Shown piece after piece: positions 8,449-16,403 of a DNA stretch of 64,000 nucleotides. The stretch is from Paractinoplanes toevensis (GTDB lineage: Bacteria; Actinomycetota; Actinomycetes; Mycobacteriales; Micromonosporaceae), in the NCBI RefSeq assembly GCF_018332695.1, contig NZ_BOQN01000067.1, positions 1-64,000 on the forward strand. Reading direction: 5' to 3'. The notes beneath the pieces were generated by a model. The model was not told the DNA's origin. It did no database searches and saw only the letters and a program-made list of their open reading frames with translations. The position numbers and the translations under genes are program-made. Numbering within the stretch: position 1 is the first letter of the stretch; every line of letters starts with the position of its first letter.

Positions 8449-9215
8449 AGGCGGGCCAGATCGGGGCGGAATGTCTCGATCGAGGCGGTGCGCGCATCCG
8501 TCCGGATGATCTCGCCGTCCTTGTTGACCAGCAGAGCCGCCGCCGTGCCGTCGGGCGAACCGAGCTTGAGCTGAGTGCGCAGGCTGCCGGACGGGTCGTG
8601 CAGCACCCGCACGGTCTTGCCCTGCGCCTGCGGGGTGGCGCCGGTCGGCGGGATGGTGCCGGCCGAGGCGACGACCGTGCCGCCGACCGCGATCACGGTG
8701 ATCTCGGGGCGGACCGCGTCGACGGTGTCGGCGACCAGCGTGGCACAGTCGCAGCCCTCGATCAGCAGGATCACGACGGGCAGGTCGTGGCGCAGCGAGA
8801 CGGCCTGGCCGTCGGCGTTGATCAGCTCGAGGGCGGGCAGCGCGCTCGTGCGGACGTTGGTGGTGCTCGCGGTGCGCTGGGTGTTGGGCTGCAGGACCGG
8901 CCCGGGCCAGGCCGATGCGAAGAGGCTGGCCACGGTCACGAGCACGGCCATCGAGATGATCAGAACAGGGGCGCGGACCGCACCGGAGGCGATCTTGCGA
9001 AGACCGCGCATCACCGGGCGATCGGCGAAGCGGCGCCAGCGGGAGGGGCTCTGGGTGGCGCGCAGCTCGGCGCGCACGGCCTCGACCTCGTCGGAAAGCT
9101 CGGACAGATCGTCGGGAATGACGATCACGCCCCACTCCTCGGGGAGATCAGGCAGATCATCCGGCGAGCCGCCGTTCGACGACCATCCGCCGCCGTTATC
9201 GCTCGAACCAGCCAT
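8445..9215 (-). CDS. Membrane-anchored thioredoxin-fold-like protein
   Basis: A 256-residue protein with an acidic cytoplasmic N-terminus, one transmembrane helix at about 82-103 and an extracytoplasmic domain. The extracytoplasmic part resembles the AhpC/TSA or thioredoxin-like fold: a strand VVILLIEGCDC around 147-157, then VRVLHDPSGSL and ALLVNKDGEI. The CxC pair at 155/157 sits where a thioredoxin CxxC would be, so redox activity is uncertain. The ATG follows GGGAGG. It is divergent from carD and converges with the preceding gene, sharing four bases. Confidence 0.65.
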   Translation of the reverse strand: MAGSSDNGGGWSSNGGSPDDLPDLPEEWGVIVIPDDLSELSDEVEAVRAELRATQSPSRWRRFADRPVMRGLRKIASGAVRAPVLIISMAVLVTVASLFASAWPGPVLQPNTQRTASTTNVRTSALPALELINADGQAVSLRHDLPVVILLIEGCDCATLVADTVDAVRPEITVIAVGGTVVASAGTIPPTGATPQAQGKTVRVLHDPSGSLRTQLKLGSPDGTAAALLVNKDGEIIRTDARTASIETFRPDLARL

Positions 9216-9383
9216 GACTCACCCTCCCCCCTGGCCGACCCACTGGTTCTTCGGTCGGGGACCCACTGCCAGCCTCCCTTAACCTCGGCCGAACCGCCAG
9301 TAGTGCGCGCTTCCGGACCTTAGCGATAAGCTTGACCTCACAAACGCCGTAGGTGCGAAATATCCGACTCGCTGGTCAAAGCG

Positions 9384-9409
9384 GTCACGCAATCGTCACA
9401 TAGCGTCAC
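9384..9409 (+). promoter_or_regulatory. Three phased GTCAC direct repeats
   Basis: GTCAC occurs at 9384, 9395 and 9405, that is, at 11- and 10-base steps (one helical turn). Further copies lie at 9452 and 9480. Direct repeats phased at a turn are typical of OmpR/PhoB-type response regulators. The actinobacterial regulator MtrA is known to use GTCAC-like half-sites. The regulator assignment is inference. Confidence 0.45.
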
Positions 9410-9493
9410 CGAGGCAGCTCCCGCCGCTTCTGTCAAGCCGTAGAAAGGCCCGTCACAAGGCCCCTGAGCTGCACTAACAGTCACCGGCTGGGC

Positions 9494-9522
9494 GGGACAT
9501 AGCTGCCTGAGCGTGTTACCCT
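9494..9522 (+). promoter_or_regulatory. Putative carD promoter
   Basis: GGGACA (9494-9499), a 17-base spacer and TACCCT (9517-9522) form a plausible housekeeping-type promoter. The ribosome-binding sequence GAAAGGGG at 9532-9539 lies ten bases before the carD ATG, giving a short leader. Confidence 0.55.
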
Positions 9523-9549
9523 AGACACAGCGAAAGGGGCTTCGAACCT

Positions 9550-10035
9550 ATGGTTTTCAGTGTCGGCGAGACCGTTGTTTACCCCCACCACGGGGCCGCA
9601 CTCATCGAGGCAATCGAGACTCGGGTCATCAAGGGCGAGCCAAAGCAGTATCTCGTTCTGCGCGTTGCCCAGGGTGATCTGACTGTTCGGGTGCCCGCTG
9701 AGAACGCCGAAATCGTCGGCGTGCGCGAAGTGGTTGGCGAGGAAGGCCTGGGCAAGGTCTTCGACGTCCTCCGCGCTCCGCACACCGAGGAGCCGACCAA
9801 CTGGTCGCGGCGTTACAAGGCCAATCTCGAGAAGCTGGCCTCGGGTAACCCCCTCAAGGTTGCCGAAGTTGTTCGTGACCTTTGGCGTCGCGAGCGCGAG
9901 CGTGGTCTCTCGGCCGGAGAGAAGCGCATGCTTGCGAAGGCCCGCGACATTCTGGTCGGCGAGGTTGCTCTCGCGGAGAAGAGCACCAAGGACGAGGCCG
10001 AGGTTCTCCTCGACAAGGTCCTCACCGAGGCCTGA
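9550..10035 (+). CDS. carD: RNA polymerase-binding transcription factor CarD
   Basis: A 161-residue global regulator that stabilises open promoter complexes at housekeeping promoters. The N-terminal Tudor-like RNA polymerase-interaction domain begins MVFSVGETVVYPHHG. The C-terminal helical DNA-binding domain carries the conserved basic stretch WSRRYKANLEKL and the RERERGLSAGEK region. Length and sequence fit mycobacterial CarD throughout. It is first in carD-ispD-ispF, 39 bp before ispD. Its codon use is less biased than its neighbours, as often seen in highly conserved genes. Confidence 0.96.
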   Translation: MVFSVGETVVYPHHGAALIEAIETRVIKGEPKQYLVLRVAQGDLTVRVPAENAEIVGVREVVGEEGLGKVFDVLRAPHTEEPTNWSRRYKANLEKLASGNPLKVAEVVRDLWRRERERGLSAGEKRMLAKARDILVGEVALAEKSTKDEAEVLLDKVLTEA

Positions 10036-10074
10036 CGACGCCTCGACAACACCATCTCTGCACAGGACCGCGAC

Positions 10075-10800
10075 GTGACCGCGCAGCTTAATGCTCGGGG
10101 TGACGTCGCGGTCCTTGTTCCAGCGGCTGGTGCGGGGCTGCGACTCGGGCCGGGCGGTCCGAAAGCGCTCCGCCTGCTGGCCGGCGAGCCCCTGCTGGTG
10201 CACGCGATCCGGCGCATCGCCGCCGCCGGATCGGTGCGCGCGATCGTCGTCGCCGCCCCCGCCGGCGAGGTGGAAGCCGTTCAGGAACTGCTTGCCCCGG
10301 TCGCTCCGGTGACCGTCGTGGCCGGTGGTGCCGAACGGCAGGAGTCCGTCTCGCTGGCGCTGGCCGCGGTGCCGGCCGGTGTCGGCATCGTGCTGGTGCA
10401 CGACGCGGCCCGCGCGCTCACCCCGCCGCAGTTGATCGAGTCGGTGGCCGCCGCCGTCCGGGCCGGCCATCCCGCGGTGATCCCGGTCCTCCCGGTGGTC
10501 GACACGATCAAAGAAGTGGGTCCCGGTGCGGCCGGGCCCGCCGATTCCGGTCCTCCGCTCGAAGTCGTTCTCGGGACCGTGGACCGGGCGGTTCTTCGCA
10601 GCGTGCAGACGCCCCAGGGGTTTCGGTATGACGTTCTCGCGGCCGCGCACGCGGCGGCGGCCGACCCGCTGACCGATGACGCGGGGCTGGTGGAGAAAGC
10701 GGGCGTGCCGGTCACCTGCGTGCCGGGGTCCGAGCTGGCCATGAAGATCACTCGGCCGCTCGACCTGATCCTGGCCGAGGCGCTGCTGCACGTATCGTGA
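10075..10800 (+). CDS. ispD: 2-C-methyl-D-erythritol 4-phosphate cytidylyltransferase
   Basis: Third enzyme of the non-mevalonate isoprenoid pathway. It transfers CMP from CTP to 2-C-methyl-D-erythritol 4-phosphate. The N-terminal nucleotide-binding loop VPAAGAGLRLGPGGPKAL is at about 14-31, the VHDAARALT motif near 102, and the C-terminal part keeps the DDAGLVE and KITRPLDL segments. The length of 241 residues is usual for the family. GTG start, with ACAGGA upstream. It ends four bases before the ispF start, consistent with one operon. Confidence 0.95.
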   Translation: MTAQLNARGDVAVLVPAAGAGLRLGPGGPKALRLLAGEPLLVHAIRRIAAAGSVRAIVVAAPAGEVEAVQELLAPVAPVTVVAGGAERQESVSLALAAVPAGVGIVLVHDAARALTPPQLIESVAAAVRAGHPAVIPVLPVVDTIKEVGPGAAGPADSGPPLEVVLGTVDRAVLRSVQTPQGFRYDVLAAAHAAAADPLTDDAGLVEKAGVPVTCVPGSELAMKITRPLDLILAEALLHVS

Positions 10801-10804
10801 TCGG

Positions 10805-11278
10805 GTGATCAATCAGCGGGTCGGCATCGGCACCGATGTGCATGCGTTCGCGGCGGGGCGGCCCTGCTGGGTGGCCGGGCTCCTCTGGCCCGGTGAGGTG
10901 GGGCTGGCCGGGCACTCGGACGCCGACGTGGCCGCGCACGCCGCCTGCGACGCGCTGTTCGGGGCGGCCGGGCTGGGCGACCTGGGCAGCAACTTCGGCA
11001 CCAGCCGGCCGGAGTGGGCCGGTGCCTCCGGGGTGGCCATGCTGACCGAGACGGCGCGGATCCTGCGGGCCGCGTCGTTCGAGATCGTCAACGTCTCCAT
11101 CCAGGTGATCGGCAACCACCCGAAGATCGGCACCCGCCGCGCCGAGGCCCAGCAGGTGCTCTCCGCCGCGGCCGGCGCACCGGTCACCGTGTCCGGCACG
11201 ACCGCCGACGGCCTCGGCCTGACCGGCCGCGGCGAGGGTGTCGCCGCCACGGCCGTCGCCCTCGTCACCGCGCCCTGA
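10805..11278 (+). CDS. ispF: 2-C-methyl-D-erythritol 2,4-cyclodiphosphate synthase
   Basis: Fifth enzyme of the non-mevalonate pathway, forming the cyclic diphosphate with loss of CMP. The 157-residue protein has the zinc-ligand motif GTDVHAF near residue 9 and the HSDADVAAHA motif near 37. The C-terminal NPKI-like segment (GNHPKIG) and TTADGLGLTGRGEG are typical. A TATCGT hexamer at 10793-10798 lies exactly six bases before the GTG, so an internal leaderless transcript is possible besides the carD operon message. Confidence 0.95.
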   Translation: MINQRVGIGTDVHAFAAGRPCWVAGLLWPGEVGLAGHSDADVAAHAACDALFGAAGLGDLGSNFGTSRPEWAGASGVAMLTETARILRAASFEIVNVSIQVIGNHPKIGTRRAEAQQVLSAAAGAPVTVSGTTADGLGLTGRGEGVAATAVALVTAP

Positions 11279-11349
11279 CCCGGGGCTGTCGCTCGGAGCG
11301 CTCGACCTCGTCGTCGCACCCTGATCCGCGATCCGGCAAGATCCCGGGT

Positions 11350-11736
11350 ATGACTGTGGGATTGCCGGAGGCGGCGCGGCGGCTGGTGGACGGGAACACC
11401 TTTGCGGTGTTGAGCACGATCAATGCGGATGGAAGCCCGCAGTCGACCGTGGTGTGGGTTCGGCGGGACGGGGACGACGTGCTTTTCTCGACCATTCGGG
11501 GGCGGGTCAAGACGCGGAACATGGAGCGCGATCACCGGGTTTCGCTGTGCGCCTACGACCCGGCCGATCCGTACGTCTATTTCACCGTCGAGGGGACCGT
11601 CGCGCTTGTCGAAGAGGGCGGGGACGCGCTTATCGACGAGTTGAGCCGGAAGTATGACGGGAAGCCCTGGATTCCTACGCCCGGCGCGGTGCGGGTGGTC
11701 GGCCGGCTCACGCCCACTCGGGTGATCTCGCGGTAG
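11350..11736 (+). CDS. PPOX-class F420-dependent oxidoreductase
   Basis: A 128-residue split-barrel flavin/deazaflavin-binding protein of the pyridoxamine 5'-phosphate oxidase-like superfamily. Characteristic segments are FAVLSTINADGSPQ near residue 19, VLFSTIRGRVKTRNM near 44 and the C-terminal GRLTPTRVIS. Small actinobacterial members usually use coenzyme F420, but the cofactor is not certain. The ATG at 11350 is chosen because homology begins immediately after it. It follows ispF by 71 bp and is probably independently transcribed. Confidence 0.85.
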   Translation: MTVGLPEAARRLVDGNTFAVLSTINADGSPQSTVVWVRRDGDDVLFSTIRGRVKTRNMERDHRVSLCAYDPADPYVYFTVEGTVALVEEGGDALIDELSRKYDGKPWIPTPGAVRVVGRLTPTRVISR

Positions 11737-11767
11737 CCCCCGACCCGCGTGGGGTGCGGCGGGCGCC

Positions 11768-11773
11768 TACGCT
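11768..11773 (+). promoter_or_regulatory. -10 hexamer for leaderless TPR-protein transcript
   Basis: TACGCT is followed by six bases and the GTG start at 11780, which places the transcription start at the start codon. There is no ribosome-binding sequence in front of that codon, consistent with leaderless translation. Confidence 0.45.
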
Positions 11774-11779
11774 CGACCC

Positions 11780-12958
11780 GTGGCCGCTCCACTGGATCCC
11801 GAGACCTCGCCGGAGGAGTACCGGCAGCGGGCACTGCTGCTCGCCGATCTCGGCCGCTACGACGAGGCGACCGAGGAGATCGCGGCCGGGCTGACCGCGG
11901 CGCCCGGCGAGCCGGGACTGCTGGCCACCCTGGCCCGGATCCACCTGGCCGCCGAGCAGCCGGCCGAGGCTCTCGCGGCGGCCGAGCGGGCCGTCTCCTC
12001 GGCGCCGGGCACCCTTCCGACGCTGGTCGTGCGGGCCATGGCGCTGACCGACTCCCGGCGCTACGCCGAGGCCGCCCGGGTCGCCGCCGACATCCTGCGC
12101 CGCTGGCCCGCCGACGCCTATGCCCAGCGCACCGGCGCGGCCCTGCTCAGCGAGTCGCGCAACGGGCAGGAAGCGCTGAACGCGGCCTGGAACGGGGTGC
12201 GGGTGGCGCCGGCCGAGGGCGAGGCGCACCTGGTGCTGGCCGTCGTCGCGGCCCGGCTGCGACTGTTCGACCTGGCCCAGCGCGCCTACGCGGAAGCCCT
12301 CGACCTCGACCCGGCGATCGGCGAGGCGCAGCACGACGTCGGGATCGTCCGGTTCGAGCGCCGCCGCTGGGCCGCCGCACTGGAAGAGCTGGCCGACGAC
12401 GCCTCGCTGCCGGTTCCGGCCGAGGACGGCGGGCCGCCGGGGCCGACGGTGGACGACGGGGCCTACCCGACGCCGTTCCCGCGGCCCTATCCGGCGCCGG
12501 ACCGGCCCGATCCGGAGGGACCGCCCGCGCACACCTCGGCCAGCTGGACCGGTCAGGTCAGCCGCCCCGGCAAGCCGGTGCTCGACATGTCGTCCGACGT
12601 GACCGCCGCGGTGCGCCGCGGCGCGCAGACCGGAGCCAACGCCACCTTGATCGCCGCCGTGGTGGTGGCCGGGATGATGCTGGTCAACGAGAGCATCTCC
12701 CGGATCTGGGCCGGCCTGATCGGCGTGATCATCCTGGTCGGCGTGATCGTCTGGCTCAACCGGATCGTGCCGGGGCGGCTGGCGCCGGCGCTGGCGGGTC
12801 TGCGCACGGGTAACCGGCCGCTGGCCGCGGCGGCCTACCTGAGTTTCGCGGCGCCGCTGCTGTTGCCGGTCTACGCGCTGGTCGGCGGGGTGATTCCGCT
12901 GATCGCCGGAATGGTGCTGGCGGCCGCGGCCAGCATTTTGATCTTGACGAGGCGCTGA
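11780..12958 (+). CDS. TPR-repeat membrane protein
   Basis: A 392-residue protein. Residues 10-210 form tandem tetratricopeptide helices, with the A-x-x-L/Y-G-R-x-x-E-A pattern repeated (for example LGRYDEATEEIAAGL and FDLAQRAYAEALDLDP). A Pro/Asp-rich linker covers about 212-265, and about four hydrophobic helices lie between 280 and 392. The TPR part should be a cytoplasmic protein-interaction platform anchored to the membrane. The partner is unknown, and nothing nearby suggests one. It ends ahead of a strong bidirectional terminator shared with the convergent chitosan operon. Confidence 0.75.
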   Translation: MAAPLDPETSPEEYRQRALLLADLGRYDEATEEIAAGLTAAPGEPGLLATLARIHLAAEQPAEALAAAERAVSSAPGTLPTLVVRAMALTDSRRYAEAARVAADILRRWPADAYAQRTGAALLSESRNGQEALNAAWNGVRVAPAEGEAHLVLAVVAARLRLFDLAQRAYAEALDLDPAIGEAQHDVGIVRFERRRWAAALEELADDASLPVPAEDGGPPGPTVDDGAYPTPFPRPYPAPDRPDPEGPPAHTSASWTGQVSRPGKPVLDMSSDVTAAVRRGAQTGANATLIAAVVVAGMMLVNESISRIWAGLIGVIILVGVIVWLNRIVPGRLAPALAGLRTGNRPLAAAAYLSFAAPLLLPVYALVGGVIPLIAGMVLAAAASILILTRR

Positions 12959-13049
12959 CCGGAAGCCAGGCGGACGGTCTTTCCAGGTGCGCGATTTCTT
13001 GAACGACACGTCCGGCGCCTGCCCACCGCGCGCCGGCTGACATGAGGAT

Positions 13050-13087
13050 GGCGCCGGCTCGGAGGGGTGGACCTCCGGGCCGGCGCC
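13050..13087. terminator. Bidirectional hairpin terminator
   Basis: Arms 13050-13065 (GGCGCCGGCTCGGAGG) and 13072-13087 (CCTCCGGGCCGGCGCC) pair over 16 positions with one G-T wobble and a six-base loop. There is no U-tract, as is common in high-GC actinobacteria. It separates the convergent TPR gene and the amino-sugar operon, so it can serve both strands. Confidence 0.8.
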
Positions 13088-13123
13088 GTCGTTCGCGGGG
13101 CACAGGTCGTGTGCCCCGGCGTC

Positions 13124-14272
13124 TCAGTCCGCGATCGGATCGAGCCGCGCGAGTTTCGCGGCCGGGGCGGGGATCGCGGCCGGCGTTGCGACCTGGCCCG
13201 GGAACGCTGTGAGGTTTGCGGTCGGGGCGGGAAGGGTGGCTCGGTCTGTGGTCGAGGTGAGGGTGACGGTGGGGACCTGGGGGGCGGGGGTGGGGGTGCG
13301 GTTGGCCAGGGCGGTCCGCAGGGTGGGCTCGGCGACTGGGGCCCGGCCCATCGCGTCCAGGGCCAGCAGGGCCGCGCCGGTTACCGGTGGGGTGGACAGG
13401 ACGGAGACCTCTACCAGGGGGGCCTGGCGGCGGGCGCCGGCCTTGATCTGGTCGTTCAGTTGGGGGTGGCGGGCTCGCATCACGCCGCCGCCGAGGACCA
13501 GGGCGTGCGGGCGGGTGAGCAGGTCCAGACGGGCGGCGGCCACCCGGTGCTGGGCCAGGATCTCGGCGGCCTGGCGGTCGATCAGGGCCGAGGCCACCTC
13601 GTCGCCGGTCGCGGCGACCGCGAACAGCAACGGGGACAGTTCGTGGATTCGTTCCATCGGCAGGTCGCCCAGGTGCAGCGCGATGCTGACGGCCTCCACC
13701 GTGGGCAGGCCGAAGTGGGCCGCCACGGCCGCCGACAGGGCTGTCGAGCGGCCCCGGCCGTCCTCGCCGCGGACCGCCTCGCGCAGCGCGTGGTCGGCCA
13801 GGTCGTGGCCGCCGCCCCAATCGCCGGAGATCGGGCCGAGGGCCGGGAAGCGGGCGGTCCGGCCGTCCGCGGCGCGGCCCACGCAGTTGGTGCCCGCGCC
13901 GCAGACGACCGTTACCGCGTCCGGCATGGCGGTGCCGGCGCGCAGCAGGGCGAAGCAGTCGTTGTCGACGATCGTCGTGCCGGCCCACGCCTCGGCCGCG
14001 ATGACCTCGTGCAGGCGGCTCACCTCGATCGGCAGGTCGGCGCCGGCCAGGTAGACGGCGATCGTGTCGATCGGGGTGCCCAGCGGCAGGCCGGCGTCGG
14101 CGTGCACGTCCCGGATCAGCCGGCCCAGCACCTCGACCGTGCCGGGTAGGCCGATGTTGTGCGGTGATGACGTGCCGCCCCGGACGAATCCCAGGACCTG
14201 GCCGGATGCGTCGCCGAGGACGACGTCGGTCTTCGAGTTGCCGCCGTCGGCCGCCAGATAGAGCGCTCTCAT
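13124..14272 (-). CDS. csnK: BadF/BadG-type amino-sugar kinase, CsnK-like
   Basis: A 382-residue ASKHA-fold kinase related to eukaryote-type N-acetylglucosamine kinases. It shows the phosphate-1 loop ADGGNSKTDV near residue 8, the adenosine-region VCGAGTNCVG near 127 and GPISGDWGGG near 152. The C-terminal 80 residues are Pro/Thr/Ala-rich and look disordered. ATG 14272 overlaps the glycosidase stop (ATGA), which rules out the longer start. As last gene of the chitosan-oligosaccharide operon it probably phosphorylates glucosamine or its oligomers. In Streptomyces the equivalent position is csnK. Confidence 0.82.
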   Translation of the reverse strand: MRALYLAADGGNSKTDVVLGDASGQVLGFVRGGTSSPHNIGLPGTVEVLGRLIRDVHADAGLPLGTPIDTIAVYLAGADLPIEVSRLHEVIAAEAWAGTTIVDNDCFALLRAGTAMPDAVTVVCGAGTNCVGRAADGRTARFPALGPISGDWGGGHDLADHALREAVRGEDGRGRSTALSAAVAAHFGLPTVEAVSIALHLGDLPMERIHELSPLLFAVAATGDEVASALIDRQAAEILAQHRVAAARLDLLTRPHALVLGGGVMRARHPQLNDQIKAGARRQAPLVEVSVLSTPPVTGAALLALDAMGRAPVAEPTLRTALANRTPTPAPQVPTVTLTSTTDRATLPAPTANLTAFPGQVATPAAIPAPAAKLARLDPIAD

Positions 14273-15525
14273 GAGGCCCACGCGAGATGCTGCCGACCGG
14301 CCGCGATGAGCCTGTCGGTCAGGGCGTCCGCGTACTCGTGCTGGCCGATCAGGGGATGGGCGAGCAGGGCGCGGTAGACCCGTTGGCGGCCACCCCGTAG
14401 TGCGGCGTCGATCGCGAGTTCCTCGTACCCCCAGACGTGCGTGATGAGACCGGCCAGGTCGGGCGGCAGTGCGGTGACCGGCAGCGTGGCCGGGCCATCG
14501 AGGCCCGCCCGGGCCGAGACCTCGATGACCGCGTCGGCCGGGAGGAAGGGCAGCGTGCCGTTGTTGCGCACGTTGACCGAGTGGACCGAGGTGTCGTCGT
14601 GACCGTGCAGTGAGGCGAGCAGGCCGACGGCGGCCTCGGAGTAGTAGGCGCCGCCGCGTTCGCCGAGGAGGGCCGGTTTTTCGACGAGGGTCACGTCGCG
14701 GTACATGTCGAGGAGGACGGCCTCGATCTCGGCGACGCGCTGCCCGCGGGTGGGCTGGCCGAGGGACTCCCGGACGTGCTTGTCGTGACGGTAGAAGTAG
14801 GACAGGTAGTAGGACGGGACGTTGCCGAGGGTGGTGAGGACCTCGGCGGCGATGTCCACCTCGTCGGAAATTTCGGATAGATGCCGTGCAAGCAGGTCAG
14901 GGAGGCGGTCTACGCCGTCCACATAGGCTGCCCGCTCCCACGTCAGGTGGTTGAGGCCTACGTGGTCGAGGACCACCGCGGACGGGTCGACGCCCAGGTA
15001 ACCGGCGAAGCGGCGCTGGAAGCCGATCGCCACGTTGCACAGGCCGACGGCGCGATGGCCGGCGTCGAGCAGGGCGCGGGTGACGATGCCGACCGGGTTG
15101 GTGAAGTCGACGATCCAGGCGCCCGGCTTGGCGCGGCGCCGGATCCGGTCGGCCACGTCGAGCACGACCGGGACCGTGCGCAGCGCCTTGGCCAGGCCGC
15201 CGGCGCCGGTCGTCTCCTGGCCGACGCAGCCGCACTCGAGCGGGAAGGTCTCGTCGGTGATCCGGGCCTGCTGGCCGCCGACCCGCAGCTGGATCACCGC
15301 GGCGTCGGCGTCGGTGACCCCGGCGTCCAGGTCGGTGGTCCAGGTGACCTTGCCCGGATGGCCTTGAGCAGCGAAGATCCGGGCAGCGAACGCGCCGACG
15401 ATTTCGAGCCGCTCAGCTGCCGGGTCGATCAGGACGAGTTCGTCGACCATCGAGCCGAGCCGTGCGAAACCGTCCACGAGTTCCGGCGTGTAGGTGGATC
15501 CACCGCCGATAACCGCAATTTTCAC
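14269..15525 (-). CDS. csnH: Family 4 glycoside hydrolase, CsnH-like
   Basis: A 418-residue NAD- and metal-dependent glycosidase of the 6-phospho-beta-glucosidase group. It has the NAD loop IGGGSTYTPEL at 6-16, the ECGCVGQETTGAGG segment near 97, TNPV at 142 and the metal ligands Cys163 (GLCNVAIGF) and His193 (GLNHLTW). GH4 enzymes work by a redox-elimination mechanism. The GTG at 15525 overlaps the permease stop. A longer frame upstream only reads through the permease. The operon context suggests it splits imported, possibly phosphorylated, chitosan oligomers. Confidence 0.88.
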   Translation of the reverse strand: MKIAVIGGGSTYTPELVDGFARLGSMVDELVLIDPAAERLEIVGAFAARIFAAQGHPGKVTWTTDLDAGVTDADAAVIQLRVGGQQARITDETFPLECGCVGQETTGAGGLAKALRTVPVVLDVADRIRRRAKPGAWIVDFTNPVGIVTRALLDAGHRAVGLCNVAIGFQRRFAGYLGVDPSAVVLDHVGLNHLTWERAAYVDGVDRLPDLLARHLSEISDEVDIAAEVLTTLGNVPSYYLSYFYRHDKHVRESLGQPTRGQRVAEIEAVLLDMYRDVTLVEKPALLGERGGAYYSEAAVGLLASLHGHDDTSVHSVNVRNNGTLPFLPADAVIEVSARAGLDGPATLPVTALPPDLAGLITHVWGYEELAIDAALRGGRQRVYRALLAHPLIGQHEYADALTDRLIAAGRQHLAWAS

Positions 15526-16403
15526 CCTTTGAACCCCGTTAACGTGATGCCCTGCACGAACGCGCGCTGGGCGAAGAAGAAGATGATGATGAGCGGGGCC
15601 ATGGCCAGCACCGTTGCGGCCGTGACCAGGTTCCAGTCGACGTGGTGGACGGTCCGGAACGACGCCAGGCCCAGCGTCAGCGTCCACGAGTTCTCGTTCT
15701 CGCTGGTGTAGAGCAGCGGGCCGTAGTAATCGTTCCAGCAGTAGAAGAACTGGAACAGGCCGGCCGCCGCGATGCCCGGCCGGGCCATCGGCAGCACGAC
15801 CCGCAGCAGCGTGCGCCACTCGCCGCAGCCGTCGACCCGGGCCGCGTCGAGGTATTCGGACGGGATGGTCAGCAGGAACTGGCGCAGCAGGAAGATGCAG
15901 AACGCGTCGCCGAACAGGGCCGGGATGATCAGCGGCGCGAGCGAGCCGGTCAGGCCGTAGCGGGCCCACATCAGGTAGAGCGGGACGGTCACCACCTGCG
16001 GCGGCAGCATCATCACGCAGATGATGGTGAGGAACAGGGCGTTGCGGCCGCGGAATTTCAACTTCGCCAGGGCGTACGCGGCGGGCACGCTGGACGCCAG
16101 GGTGAGCACCGTGGAGCTCACTGCGTAGATCATCGTGTTGAGCAGGTAGTGCGGCAGCGGCGTCGACCGGAACACCTTGACGTAGTTCTCGGGATGCCAG
16201 GTGTTGGGCCAGTAATCGCTGGTCAGCGCCTGGTTGCTGGTCATCAGCGAGAGCAGCACGAGGTAGATGACCGGCGTCAAGAACATGATCACCAGGACGA
16301 TCGCGATGCTGTGCTTGGCGATCCAGGCGAGCCGGTTCTGCCGTTTGATCTTGCGGGCCGGCAGGTCCGCGATCGCCGGCGGCGCCTCCAGAAGAGTCGT
16401 CAC
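15522..16403 (-). CDS. csnE: Carbohydrate ABC transporter permease, MalG type
   Basis: A 293-residue inner-membrane permease with six predicted helices and the EAA-loop equivalent EYLDAARVDGCGEWRTLLRVV, which contacts the ATPase. GTG 16403 overlaps the preceding permease stop by four bases. The operon has no ATP-binding subunit, which is usual for actinobacterial CUT1 sugar importers that share a multi-task MsiK-type ATPase encoded elsewhere. Symbol assigned from the conserved csn gene order rather than from transport data. Confidence 0.85.
   Translation of the reverse strand: MTTLLEAPPAIADLPARKIKRQNRLAWIAKHSIAIVLVIMFLTPVIYLVLLSLMTSNQALTSDYWPNTWHPENYVKVFRSTPLPHYLLNTMIYAVSSTVLTLASSVPAAYALAKLKFRGRNALFLTIICVMMLPPQVVTVPLYLMWARYGLTGSLAPLIIPALFGDAFCIFLLRQFLLTIPSEYLDAARVDGCGEWRTLLRVVLPMARPGIAAAGLFQFFYCWNDYYGPLLYTSENENSWTLTLGLASFRTVHHVDWNLVTAATVLAMAPLIIIFFFAQRAFVQGITLTGFKG

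Larger units (their letters stand above)
9216..9549. other. Divergent intergenic region upstream of carD
   Basis: This 334-bp region separates the thioredoxin-like gene from carD. It is AT-richer than the surrounding genes in its central part. It contains five GTCAC pentamers in one orientation, the carD promoter, and no plausible reading frame. The listed promoter and repeat cluster account for its recognisable content. Confidence 0.7.
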
